Shown piece after piece: positions 24,944-33,281 of a DNA stretch of 64,000 nucleotides (position 1 is the stretch's first letter; each line of letters starts with the position of its first letter). Under the pieces are notes generated by a model. It did no database searches. It saw only the letters and a program-made list of their open reading frames with translations, and was not told the origin of the DNA. The DNA comes from Actinomadura barringtoniae (GTDB taxonomy: Bacteria > Actinomycetota > Actinomycetes > Streptosporangiales > Streptosporangiaceae), in NCBI RefSeq assembly GCF_017573505.1, contig NZ_JAGEOJ010000011.1, positions 62,001 to 126,000 on the forward strand, in the 5' to 3' direction. The position numbers and the translations under genes were made by a program.

Positions 24944-25758
24944 CTCGATCCTCGTTCTGGATGGGTCGGCCGTGAGAGGTACAGCTGCGCGTAGAGCCAT
25001 CCGTCGGTCTCCAGGCCGTGCGGGTCCACCCCGACGGAGGACAGGGTGTCCAGGACCTGGGTGTGCTCCTCTGGCGTGGCGAAACGACGCTGCTTGAAAA
25101 CGCCTTCGTGACGAACGGTTTTATACCCGGCTTCGGCGAGGCTGTCGGCGACCGGCTCGAATGGGAACATCCGGAGCACGAAGTGTGCCATCCAGGGAAG
25201 GCGCTCACCGTGCGCCCGGGCGATGCGGGAGATGGTCCGCTCGGTGACATAGCCCACGCAGCCGGTGGAGACGACGAGGTCGGCGGCCGCGAGCCGCTCG
25301 CGCTGGGACTCGGTCGGCTCGCCCGCCTCCAGGTCGGTGTGCACGGCCTCGTCGATGAAGCCGGTCTCCAGCGCGTACGACAGCGCGCTGTCGGAGGCGT
25401 CCAGGCCCATGAAGCGGGTGCCGGGACGGCCGCGGTCGCGCACGAACTCGCGGTCCCGCGACACCAGCGTGTCGTGCGCGTAGAAGGCGCGGTCGCAGTA
25501 GCGCTCGTAGAGGTCGTCCATGGTGGCGTCGCAGCGCAGCAGCGCCGCGTTGATGCCGTAGGAGCAGCCGATGTCCAGGATGGTCGGGGCCGCGACGCCG
25601 GCGGCCTCCCGGTAGTCCGCGATCAGCTCGGCGAAGTGCGGCTTGGCCAGCTGGGGGATGCAGTAGCCGAGCTCGCGCAGGGTGTCGAAGTAGGCGCGGG
25701 GGTCCGGCTGGGAGTAGATGTGGTCGAGCGAGACCTTCCCGGTGGTTTCGGTGTCCAT
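24940..25758 (-). CDS. Class I SAM-dependent methyltransferase in the acyltransferase operon
   Basis: A 272-residue methyltransferase. Motif I is PTILDIGCSYGINAALL near residues 57-73, with GTRFMGLDASDSAL as the second strand and LVVSTGCVGYVTERT as the motif IV region. The N-terminus (YFDTLRELGYCIPQLAKPHF) matches small-molecule methyltransferases of natural-product operons that I cannot name further. The gene lies 22 bases after the Fe/2-oxoglutarate enzyme and overlaps the carnitine-type acyltransferase. N-methylation of an amino acid, giving a betaine-like product for the acyltransferase, is a hypothesis from context. O- or C-methylation is equally compatible with the fold. Confidence 0.8.
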   Translation of the reverse strand: MDTETTGKVSLDHIYSQPDPRAYFDTLRELGYCIPQLAKPHFAELIADYREAAGVAAPTILDIGCSYGINAALLRCDATMDDLYERYCDRAFYAHDTLVSRDREFVRDRGRPGTRFMGLDASDSALSYALETGFIDEAVHTDLEAGEPTESQRERLAAADLVVSTGCVGYVTERTISRIARAHGERLPWMAHFVLRMFPFEPVADSLAEAGYKTVRHEGVFKQRRFATPEEHTQVLDTLSSVGVDPHGLETDGWLYAQLYLSRPTHPERGSS

Positions 25759-25780
25759 GTTCAGTTGTTCCAGCCCGTCT

Positions 25781-26635
25781 CTAGTCCAGTAGCCGGTCGA
25801 CCCGGACGGCGTGACCTTCCGCCTCCAGGTGCTGGGGGAGCACGCGGCCGAACAGCTGCCGCGTCCGGGCGACGCTGCCGATCACGCCGGGCCGCTCGCT
25901 GTAGGCGAAGATGGCGGAATGGCGCGCCGTCGCACCCTTCACCGTGGTGACCCGGTGCAGCGAGTAGCGGCCCTTGAACAGCTGGAGGTCGCCGGGCCGG
26001 AGCGTCAGCCGCCTGACCAGCCCGCCGTCGTCACCTCCGAGCACGCTCGCGACATCGGCGAAATTCTCGTTCTCGGCGGATCTGATATTGGGGCAGTATT
26101 CGAACTCCCCGCCCTCAGCGGCCTCCTGCGTCACCATGCTCACCGTGAACTCGTTGACGTCGAAATGCCATGGGTGTTGCATGCCGGGTTTGACGACGTT
26201 CAGGCACAGGCCCGAGAGCGGATCCGCCAGTTCGTGGACGCGGTTCAGCCCGAAGCAGGCGGCCACGAAGCGCTGGAAGAGCTCGCTCGAATAGAGCCGC
26301 TGGACGATGAAATCGGCGGGGATGTGGTCGCGGGCGACGAAGGCGTTGCCGCGGTCGAACGGGACGCGACCGGGGTGGTCGGCCGGGAGTGACGGGTCCA
26401 CGGCGATGTTGTAGACGTTGACGGTCTCGACGTCATAGTGCGCGAGTGGAGCGGCGGTCGCACATTCTTCGCGCAATGCGGCGACCAGCGGTTCCTGGAT
26501 GAAATCCGGTAGAACGCAGCACCCGGAATTCTCTAGTTCGCGCCGGATCCCGGGGATCAGCGTCCCTGGGTCCGACAGCGGATAACGGGCGGTGTTGACG
26601 ACCTGGTCGACCGAGCGAGCTACGGAAGTGCCCAT
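25781..26635 (-). CDS. Fe(II)/2-oxoglutarate oxygenase, HalD/BesD-like, with hydroxylase-type HxD motif
   Basis: A 284-residue non-heme iron enzyme. The facial triad reads H157-F-D159 (in HPWHFDVNEFTV) and H227 (in GRYSLHRVTTVKG), with a likely 2-oxoglutarate Arg near 240 (ARHSAIFAYSE). GGEFEYCPNIRS and LRPGDLQLFKG resemble the HalD/BesD group, which acts on free amino acids such as lysine. True halogenases replace the triad Asp with Gly or Ala; Asp is present here, which predicts hydroxylation. The ATG at 26635 follows AGAGGA by 5 to 6 bases. It is first in the operon with a methyltransferase and a carnitine-type acyltransferase, and is divergent from a ProP-like transporter. Confidence 0.75.
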   Translation of the reverse strand: MGTSVARSVDQVVNTARYPLSDPGTLIPGIRRELENSGCCVLPDFIQEPLVAALREECATAAPLAHYDVETVNVYNIAVDPSLPADHPGRVPFDRGNAFVARDHIPADFIVQRLYSSELFQRFVAACFGLNRVHELADPLSGLCLNVVKPGMQHPWHFDVNEFTVSMVTQEAAEGGEFEYCPNIRSAENENFADVASVLGGDDGGLVRRLTLRPGDLQLFKGRYSLHRVTTVKGATARHSAIFAYSERPGVIGSVARTRQLFGRVLPQHLEAEGHAVRVDRLLD

Positions 26636-26674
26636 CAAGATCCTCTCTGCGGACCTGGTGAGTTTTTAGCACAC

Positions 26675-26691
26675 CGAATCGGCATGATTCG
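26675..26691. promoter_or_regulatory. Small palindrome in the hydroxylase/MFS divergent spacer
   Basis: CGAATC (26675-26680) and GATTCG (26686-26691) around 5 bases lie 40 bases upstream of the hydroxylase start. The 274-base spacer is AT-richer than its flanks and must hold both promoters; I see no other clear element in it. Confidence 0.35.
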
Positions 26692-26909
26692 TTGGCGGAT
26701 TTATGGACCCGCCTTTATTAGCCGACTTCAGAGTTGACCCCGTGACCTGCGCCTACTCCGGGTGGTCCGGGGGTGTGCCCGGACTTTGCCCGCATGTGAA
26801 TGTGGCCCACATCACGTCGAAGACCGGAACTCCATGATTGATCGTCCTTATCTCGGGAAGAGCAGTCTGCGATACGTGTGCATCCGTAACTGGGAGGTTG
26901 CTTTCCGCG

Positions 26910-28256
26910 ATGACGACTCTCGACGAGAGCGCGACGCCACCTGTCAGCGAGTCGTCCGTCAGACGGGCGGTCATGGCCTCCACCATGGGGAACGCTGTGG
27001 AGTGGTTCGACTATGGCGTCTTCACGTCGGGGGCCATCACCGGGACGGTGGGGAAGGTCTTCTTCCCGGGCGAGTCCAACGCGGTGCTGAAGTCGCTGGC
27101 CCTGGTGGCCATCGGCTTCATCGTCCGCCCGTTCGGCGGCGCCTTCTTCGGGCCGCTGGGCGACAAGATCGGGCGCAAGCCCGTGCTCGCCCTCACGATC
27201 CTGCTGATGTCGACCTGTACGTTCCTGGTCGGCGTCCTGCCGACGTACGCGGCCATCGGCATCGCCGCGCCGATCATCCTGCTGTGCCTGCGGCTCATCC
27301 AGGGCTTCTCGACCGGCGGTGAGTACGGCGGCGCCGCGACGTTCATCGCCGAGTACGCGCCGACCAAGAAACGCGGGTTCTACGGCAGCTTCCTGGAGAT
27401 GGGAACGCTGACCGGCTACATCCTCGGTAACGCCCTGGTGCTCATCGTGAGCCTGTCGCTGGGCACCAAGCACTTTGACACCTGGGGCTGGCGCATCCCG
27501 TTCCTGCTGGCGCTCCCGCTCGGCATCGTCGGCCTGTACCTGCGCTCCAAGCTGGACGATCCGCCGGCCTTCCGCAAGCTGCAGGAGAAGGGCGAGGAGC
27601 CGGAGAAGATCCCGCTGAAGGAGACGCTCGCGGGCTACTGGCCGATGATCCTCAACCTCATCGGCATCGTGATCCTGCTGAACGTCGCCGACTACATGCT
27701 GCTGACGACGATGCCGTCCTACTTCACCGAGCATCTGGACATCGGAGCCAACACCGCCACGATGATCATCATCGGCGTGGAGGCGCTGCAGATGTGCGTG
27801 CTGGTCCCGCTCGGCGCACTGTCGGACCGGATCGGCCGAAAACCGCTGCTGATGACCGCGGCCATCGGGTTCCTGGTGGTCAGCTATCCGGCGGTGCGGC
27901 TCATGCAGAGCGGCAACCTGGTGGCCCTGTTCATCGGCTTCCTGGCGGTCGCGATGCTGCTGGCGCTGATCCTGGCGGTCATCGGGTCCACGTTCCCGGC
28001 GATGTTCCCGACCCGTGTGCGGTACGGCTCGTTCGCCATCGGCTACAACGTGTCGACCGCGATCTTCGGTGGCACGGTCGGCGTGGTCGTCGAGGCGCTG
28101 ATCAACAAGACGGGCGACAAGAACTGGCCCGCCTACTACCTGATGATCGCCGCCGCGATCGCCATCATCCCGATCATGCGCATCCCCGAGACGGCCGGTG
28201 TGTCGATCGAGAAGATCGACGCCGAAGAGGAACGCGAGCCCGCCGGCGCCCGCTAG
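26910..28256 (+). CDS. MFS transporter, metabolite:H+ symporter type (ProP-like)
   Basis: A 448-residue, 12-segment membrane protein. Family hallmarks are seen: MGNAVEWFDYGVF at the first segment, GDKIGRKPVL between segments 2 and 3, RLIQGFSTGGEYGGAATFIAEYAP at segment 4, and SDRIGRKPLL in the second half. The MHS group moves small zwitterions and organic acids such as proline, glycine betaine, alpha-ketoglutarate or shikimate with protons. GGGAGG lies 12 bases before the chosen ATG. It is divergent from the hydroxylase/methyltransferase/acyltransferase operon, so uptake of a precursor or movement of the product is plausible. A hairpin terminator follows. Confidence 0.86.
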   Translation: MTTLDESATPPVSESSVRRAVMASTMGNAVEWFDYGVFTSGAITGTVGKVFFPGESNAVLKSLALVAIGFIVRPFGGAFFGPLGDKIGRKPVLALTILLMSTCTFLVGVLPTYAAIGIAAPIILLCLRLIQGFSTGGEYGGAATFIAEYAPTKKRGFYGSFLEMGTLTGYILGNALVLIVSLSLGTKHFDTWGWRIPFLLALPLGIVGLYLRSKLDDPPAFRKLQEKGEEPEKIPLKETLAGYWPMILNLIGIVILLNVADYMLLTTMPSYFTEHLDIGANTATMIIIGVEALQMCVLVPLGALSDRIGRKPLLMTAAIGFLVVSYPAVRLMQSGNLVALFIGFLAVAMLLALILAVIGSTFPAMFPTRVRYGSFAIGYNVSTAIFGGTVGVVVEALINKTGDKNWPAYYLMIAAAIAIIPIMRIPETAGVSIEKIDAEEEREPAGAR

Positions 28257-28277
28257 GCGCCGTCAGCCTGCGCGAAC

Positions 28278-28316
28278 GCGCCCCGGGGCCCTCGCTAGAC
28301 GAGGGTCTCGGGGCGC
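28278..28316. terminator. Bidirectional hairpin terminator
   Basis: Arms 28278-28294 and 28300-28316 (starting GCGCCCCGGG) form a 17-bp stem with two G-U pairs and loop CTAGA. It lies between convergent MFS and FkbM genes; the FkbM stop codon is in the loop, so the right arm codes for its last residues. Confidence 0.75.
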
Positions 28317-29164
28317 ACCAGTACGCAGTCGTACTCGATGACGCGGCCGGTGGCGGGCTCGCGGCTGACGGGGAACATCCCCGAGACCTCGAAGCCCGCG
28401 TCCTGGTAGGTGCCGATGGCCTCGGTCATACCGGGCATGCCGTCGTAGATGGGCAGCAGCGCCACCTCCGACTGCATCCCGGCGAACTCCTTGATGTGGT
28501 CGCCGGCGCCCGCGAAGACCTCCAGGTCGAAGCCCTGGGTATCGAGCTTGAGGTACGGGCGGGGGTCGGCGATGCCGTCGAGGACCTCGTCCAGGACCGT
28601 GTCCAGGCGCCGCACCGGCACCTCCGCGACCTCCAGCTCGTTCAGGTCGTTGAAGGTGCGGGCGCCGAAGTCGCTCGGCTCCAGCATCGAGCTCAGGTGC
28701 CCGAAGCCGGGGACGACGTTCATCTCGACCGTCCCCTCCTCGCGGCCGAGCGCGAACGGGTGGACCTGCCACTCTGGATCGTTCCCGGCGGCCTCGGCGA
28801 GCTTCACCGCGTGCTCGGGGACGGGCTCGAACGAGGCGATCCGGCCCTTGTATCCGGCGCGGCGCAGGCCCGCGCCATATTGCCCGGCATTCGCGCCGAC
28901 GTCGATCACGCAGTTGACCTTGTATTTGCGCAAGATCCAGGCGATGTGCTCGGCGGCGAGGTAGTAGTGCAGCTTCTTCTGGAATTCGTAGGCGTGTTTG
29001 CGTGGCTCGTTCTTCTTGGTGACGATGACCGTCGATCCGGGCAGTCGCTGCAGGCTGTGCCGCCTTCCACGGCGCGACAGCAGGGCCGCGCCGGGCCCGA
29101 TGTCGGTGATCTGAAGTCCGAAGGCCCGGAGTCCGTTGAGAGCGCGCTTACGCAAAGTGGCCAT
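28295..29164 (-). CDS. FkbM-family methyltransferase
   Basis: A 289-residue SAM methyltransferase. The FkbM core is recognised by VNCVIDVGANAGQYG (residues about 83-97), RIASFEPVPEHAV and YLKLDTQGFDLEVFAGA, the last being the family hallmark. FkbM enzymes O-methylate polyketides, sugars or peptides. The basic N-terminal 60 residues are an extension. It is not obviously part of an operon: the lactate permease upstream on the same strand is separated by a hairpin. A role linked to the nearby acyltransferase operon is possible but unsupported beyond proximity. Its stop codon sits inside the terminator hairpin shared with the MFS gene. Confidence 0.82.
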   Translation of the reverse strand: MATLRKRALNGLRAFGLQITDIGPGAALLSRRGRRHSLQRLPGSTVIVTKKNEPRKHAYEFQKKLHYYLAAEHIAWILRKYKVNCVIDVGANAGQYGAGLRRAGYKGRIASFEPVPEHAVKLAEAAGNDPEWQVHPFALGREEGTVEMNVVPGFGHLSSMLEPSDFGARTFNDLNELEVAEVPVRRLDTVLDEVLDGIADPRPYLKLDTQGFDLEVFAGAGDHIKEFAGMQSEVALLPIYDGMPGMTEAIGTYQDAGFEVSGMFPVSREPATGRVIEYDCVLVRPETLV

Positions 29165-29193
29165 GCATTCGCAGGTTAGGGGCGGACCGTCAG

Positions 29194-29214
29194 TTTCAGC
29201 AAGTCAGGCTGAAA
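29194..29214 (-). terminator. Short hairpin after the lactate permease gene
   Basis: Perfect 7-bp arms TTTCAGC and GCTGAAA with a 7-base loop abut the permease stop and lie 30 bases before the FkbM start. It could be a terminator or an operator for FkbM. Confidence 0.4.
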
Positions 29215-29215
29215 T

Positions 29216-30844
29216 TCACGGGACCATCCAAGACAGGACATCGGTGGACTGGAGCCCCGACAGGACGCACATTCCGAGGAGGAAGAGCAGGCTCCATCCG
29301 AGCACTCTCCGGAAGATGTCGCCCTCCTTGCCGTGCAGGCCGACGGCCGCGGCCGCGATGGCGAGGTTCTGCGGGGAGAGCATCTTGCCGAGGACGCCGC
29401 CCGAGCTGTTGGACGCGGCCATCAGGACGGGTGACAGGTCGGCCTTGTCCGCCGCGGTGACCTGCAGCGCGCCGAACAGCGAGTTGGAGGAGGTGTCCGA
29501 GCCGGTCACCGCCGTGCCGAGCCAGCCGAGGATGGGGGACAGCAGGGCGAACGCGCTTCCGGCCCCGGCCATCCAGGTGCCGAGCGTCACGGTCTGGCCC
29601 GAGGCGTTCATCACGAACGCGAGCGCCAGCACGGCCATGACCGTCAGGATCGCCCAGCGCAGCTGCACCAGGCTCGCCCAGTACGCCTTGACGCCGCCGG
29701 TCACGCTCACCCCCAGCACGAGCATGGTCACCACACCCGCGACCAGCATCTGCGTGCCGGGCGTCGTGAACCAGTTGAGGGTGAACGTGACCGACCCCAG
29801 CGGCTTGCCGGACGCGCTGGTCAGGTGCAGGCCCGGCCACTGGAAGGTCTGTGTGGCCTTGTTCAGCCACGTCTTGACCTGGTCGATCTGGCAGACGACG
29901 AAGACCGCGATGATGATGGCGTACGGGGCGTAGGCGCGCGCGATCTCGGCGCGGCTGTCGGGCCGTTCGACGCGGCGGGCGAACTCCGGCGAGGGCTCGT
30001 CGACCGAGCCGCCCGCCACCGGGGCCGGACGCGGGGCGGGGCGCAGGCGCACGACCGCCACCACGACGACGGCCGAGGTCAGCGCCGCGATGACGTCCGC
30101 GAGCGGCACGGAGACGAAGTTCGAGGTCACGTACTGTGCGATCCCGAACGCGATACCGCAGGTCAGCGCGACGGGCCAGGTCTCGCGCAGCCCGCGCGCC
30201 CCGTCCACGATCACCACCAGCACCAGCGGCACGAAGACCGCCAGGATCGGCGTCTGGCGCCCGACCATCGAGCCGAGCGTGTCGCTGGAGATGCCGGTCA
30301 CCTTGCCGAGCGTGAGGATCGGGGTCGCCATCGCGCCGAACGCGACCGGCGCGGTGTTGGCGGTGAGTGCGAGCACGGCGGCCTTCATCGGGTCGAAGCC
30401 GAGTGCGATGAGCATCACCGAGGTGACCGCGACGGGCGTTCCGAAGCCCGCGAGCGCCTCCATGAGCGCGCCGAAGGAGAAGGCGATCAGCACCGCCTGG
30501 ATGCGCTGGTCGTCGCTGACCGTCGCGAACGAGCGCCGCAGCACGTCGAAGTGCCCGGTGTCGACGGTCATCGTGTAGACCCAGATCGCGTTGATCACGA
30601 TCCAGAGGATCGGGAAGAAGCCGAAGGCGGCGCCCTCGGACCCGGCGAGCAGCGCCTGCCCGACCGGCATCCCGTACGCCCAGACGGCCACGACCAGCGC
30701 GGCGGCGAGCGAGATGAGGGAGGCCAGCCAGGCGCGCATGCGGACCACGCCGAGCAGGATGAACAGGACGGCCAGCGGGATGGCCGCGACGAGAGAGCTC
30801 CAGCCGAGCGAGTCGGCTATGGGATCGAGGACCTGTTTGTACAC
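29216..30844 (-). CDS. L-lactate permease (LctP family)
   Basis: A 542-residue membrane protein with about 13 hydrophobic segments. Signature pieces of the LctP family are visible: AFGFFPILWIVINAIWVYTM, SFGALMEALAGFGTPVAVT, LTANTAPVAFGAMATPI and, near the end, TGSDTSSNSLFGALQ with AASNSSGGVLGKMLSPQNLAIA. It imports lactate or glycolate with protons. The GTG start is preceded by GAGGTGA. No lactate dehydrogenase gene lies next to it, so it seems to be a stand-alone transporter in this region. An internal hydrophilic loop (about residues 260-310, Pro/Arg/Glu-rich) is longer than in enterobacterial homologues. Confidence 0.9.
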   Translation of the reverse strand: MYKQVLDPIADSLGWSSLVAAIPLAVLFILLGVVRMRAWLASLISLAAALVVAVWAYGMPVGQALLAGSEGAAFGFFPILWIVINAIWVYTMTVDTGHFDVLRRSFATVSDDQRIQAVLIAFSFGALMEALAGFGTPVAVTSVMLIALGFDPMKAAVLALTANTAPVAFGAMATPILTLGKVTGISSDTLGSMVGRQTPILAVFVPLVLVVIVDGARGLRETWPVALTCGIAFGIAQYVTSNFVSVPLADVIAALTSAVVVVAVVRLRPAPRPAPVAGGSVDEPSPEFARRVERPDSRAEIARAYAPYAIIIAVFVVCQIDQVKTWLNKATQTFQWPGLHLTSASGKPLGSVTFTLNWFTTPGTQMLVAGVVTMLVLGVSVTGGVKAYWASLVQLRWAILTVMAVLALAFVMNASGQTVTLGTWMAGAGSAFALLSPILGWLGTAVTGSDTSSNSLFGALQVTAADKADLSPVLMAASNSSGGVLGKMLSPQNLAIAAAAVGLHGKEGDIFRRVLGWSLLFLLGMCVLSGLQSTDVLSWMVP

Positions 30845-30918
30845 CGGTGATCACCTCGGGAGCGCAGAGCGTGCCTGACCCCCGAGCAGTTGATCGATAC
30901 CCACGAATGTGGCCTGGA

Positions 30919-31524
30919 TCACCCTGAAATGGCCAGCATTTGGCGTTTTGTTCCGTGGTCCTCATCAGGGAGGTCGTGCTGGTCAAGCACGGTGTACCAC
31001 TCCGGCAGGAGCGAGGCCGGCTCGTCCGGGCCCAGGCACCAGCGGGCGGGCAGCGAGGGCCTGACGCGCCGGGCGTCCTCGGTGAAGGCCTCCCACGCCA
31101 GCACTCCGCCCGGCGCCACGGCCTCGATCGCCTTCGGGAAGACGGCGCCGTCCCAGTAGCCGGTGCAGATCACCAGCGCGTACGTGCGAGCCGGGCGCCA
31201 TGCGGCCAGATCGATCAGATCGACGTCGATGAGGTCGTTCAGCTCGCGGCGGCCCGCCTCCACCAGGAGCCTGCCGAGCGCGACCTCGGAGACGTCCACG
31301 GCGGTCACCCGGCGGCCGGTCGTGGCGGCCAGCAGGGCCGTGCCGGACGGGCCCGAGGCCAGATCGAGGACCGGGCCGTCCGGAAGGTCCAGCGTGAGCG
31401 CCCGTTCGGCCAGTGGATGCGGCCGGAACCTGGAGGTCGCCTGGGCCGTGTACTTGGCGTTCCAGCGCAGCCGATCCGGATGTCGATCCAGCTCAGGGGG
31501 CACATCCTGCGGCTCATCCGGCAT
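30919..31524 (-). CDS. Small class I SAM-dependent methyltransferase
   Basis: A 201-residue methyltransferase of the TehB/UbiE-like type. Motif I is VLDLASGPSGTALLAA near 52-67, the second strand ends in VTAVDVSEVALGRL, and ALVICTGYWDGAVF with VAPGGVLAWEAF are the later motifs. The N-terminus LRWNAKYTAQA is typical of tellurite/thiol methyltransferase-like proteins (WxxKY). The gene is divergent from the GTPase pair, with 32 bases between starts, so the two may share a control region. The substrate is unknown. Confidence 0.8.
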   Translation of the reverse strand: MPDEPQDVPPELDRHPDRLRWNAKYTAQATSRFRPHPLAERALTLDLPDGPVLDLASGPSGTALLAATTGRRVTAVDVSEVALGRLLVEAGRRELNDLIDVDLIDLAAWRPARTYALVICTGYWDGAVFPKAIEAVAPGGVLAWEAFTEDARRVRPSLPARWCLGPDEPASLLPEWYTVLDQHDLPDEDHGTKRQMLAISG

Positions 31525-31556
31525 GGCCGAAGCCTAACAAGGGGAAGATCGAGGAT

Positions 31557-33281
31557 ATGGCCGATGAGCTGTCGGCAGCGCTGGGGGAGCTGCGGCGCCT
31601 GCTCGACCATGATCTTTTCCCGCTGGCGGTCAGGGACGTCGCGGGGGACCGGCGCGCGCTGAAGGAGCTCACCGGCCAGCTGGACGACTACCTGCTGCCG
31701 CGCCTCGCCGCGATCGACGCGCCCCTGCTGGCGGTCGTCGGCGGCTCGACCGGCGCCGGCAAGTCCACGCTCGTCAACTCGCTGGCCGGGGCCGAGGTGA
31801 CCGAGGCGGGCGTGCTGAGGCCCACCACGCTGGCGCCGACGCTGGTGACGCACCCCGATGACGCCGAGTGGTTCCTGGCCACGAACGTGCTGCCCGGCCT
31901 GCCCCGGACCACCGGGAAGGGGCGCGGCGAGCCCGGGTCGCTCAAGGTCGTCACGACCGACTCCGTTCCCGCCGGGCTGGCGTTGCTGGACGCGCCCGAC
32001 ATCGACTCGGTGGTGACCGCCAACCGTGAGCTGGCCGCGCAGCTGCTGGCCGCCGCCGACCTCTGGCTCTTCGTCACGACCGCCGCCCGGTACGCCGACG
32101 AGGTGCCGTGGGCGTTCCTGCGGACGGCGCGCGATCGCAGCACGGCGCTGTCGGTCATCCTGCAGCGGGTCCCGCTGGAGGCGCTCGACCCGGTCGCCCG
32201 TGACCTCGCCCGGCTGCTGGAGGAGAACGGGCTGGCCGGCACTCCCTTGTTCGTCGTGCCGGAGCTGACCTTGCCCGCCGAGAACACGCGCCTGCCCGCC
32301 TCGGCCGTTCAGCCGATCCGTGAGTGGCTGAACGGGCTGTCGGCGGACGCCAAGTCGCGCGCGGAGGTCGTGCGCCGGACGCTGTCGGGCGCGCTCGACA
32401 GCCTGGCCGTACGGCTGCCCGCGCTCGCCGACGCCGCCGACCGGCAGCGGGCCGCCGCCGACGAGCTGCGGGCGCTGGTCGGCAAGAGCTACGAGTCCGG
32501 GATGACGGCGTTCGACGAGGGCATGCGCGACGGCACGCTGCTGCGCGGCGAGGTGCTGGCACGCTGGCAGGACTTCATCGGCACCGGCGACCTGATGCGG
32601 AGCCTGGAGTCGCGGATCGGGCGGATGAGGGACCGTCTCGTCGCGGCGGTCCGGGGCCGCCCGGCGACCGCCAAGGAGCTGACGACGGCGCTGGAGAGCG
32701 GCGTCGAGGCACTGATCCGTTCCGTCGCCGACCAGTCGGCCGAACGCGCCGTCGAGTCGTGGCTGGCCACCCCGCCCGGACGCGATCTGCTGGAACGTTC
32801 CGGCGTCGCGATGGCCGGGCGCCTCGGTCGCGTCTCGCCGGAGCTGCGGGCGCGGGCCGAGACGGCCGTACGGGAGTGGCAGGGCTACGTGCTGGAGCTG
32901 GTCCGTTCCGAGGGCGGCGACCGGCGCGGGCGGGCGCGGGCCGCCTCGTTCGGCATCAACGGGCTCGGGCTGATGCTGATGATCGGCGTGTTCGCCTCCA
33001 CGGGCGGACTGTCGGGCATCGAGATCGGCATCGCGGGCGGCACGACCGTGCTCAGCCAGAAGGTGCTGGAGGCCGTCTTCGGCGACCAGGCCGTACGGAA
33101 GCTGACCGAGAACGCCCGCGCTGACCTGCGGCGCCGCGTCCGGGAACTGCTGGACGAGGAGGAGAAGCGCTTCACCGTCCTGCTGAACGGTGTGACCGGC
33201 GCCGACCCGGCCGCGCTGCGGTCCGCGGCGGCCGCCGTCCACGCGCACCGGCTCGAGCTTCCTCAGCGGGAGGTGCGGTGA
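31557..33281 (+). CDS. Dynamin-like GTPase, first of a pair
   Basis: A 574-residue GTPase. The P-loop GGSTGAGKSTLVNSLAG is at about residues 62-78, a switch Thr lies in RPTTLAPT, and the G3 position reads LLDAPDID. The classical G4 NKxD is not evident. The middle is helical, and a hydrophobic segment (INGLGLMLMIGVFASTGG and following) near 465-500 may insert into the membrane. Actinomycetes carry adjacent dynamin-like genes; the Streptomyces DynA/DynB pair acts in sporulation septation, and this pair resembles that arrangement. The following GTPase starts with a GTGA overlap, so the two are probably partners in one membrane-remodelling complex. Confidence 0.75.
   Translation: MADELSAALGELRRLLDHDLFPLAVRDVAGDRRALKELTGQLDDYLLPRLAAIDAPLLAVVGGSTGAGKSTLVNSLAGAEVTEAGVLRPTTLAPTLVTHPDDAEWFLATNVLPGLPRTTGKGRGEPGSLKVVTTDSVPAGLALLDAPDIDSVVTANRELAAQLLAAADLWLFVTTAARYADEVPWAFLRTARDRSTALSVILQRVPLEALDPVARDLARLLEENGLAGTPLFVVPELTLPAENTRLPASAVQPIREWLNGLSADAKSRAEVVRRTLSGALDSLAVRLPALADAADRQRAAADELRALVGKSYESGMTAFDEGMRDGTLLRGEVLARWQDFIGTGDLMRSLESRIGRMRDRLVAAVRGRPATAKELTTALESGVEALIRSVADQSAERAVESWLATPPGRDLLERSGVAMAGRLGRVSPELRARAETAVREWQGYVLELVRSEGGDRRGRARAASFGINGLGLMLMIGVFASTGGLSGIEIGIAGGTTVLSQKVLEAVFGDQAVRKLTENARADLRRRVRELLDEEEKRFTVLLNGVTGADPAALRSAAAAVHAHRLELPQREVR

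Noticed and set aside
26636..26909. A small gene or riboswitch in the largest non-coding gap
   Set aside because: No frame with a ribosome site and no recognisable conserved riboswitch core; it reads as a divergent promoter region.
26762..27322. Alternative plus-strand frame at the start of the MFS gene
   Set aside because: It is out of frame with the 12-segment transporter and becomes Arg-rich; the GGGAGG and ATG at 26910 fit the transporter.
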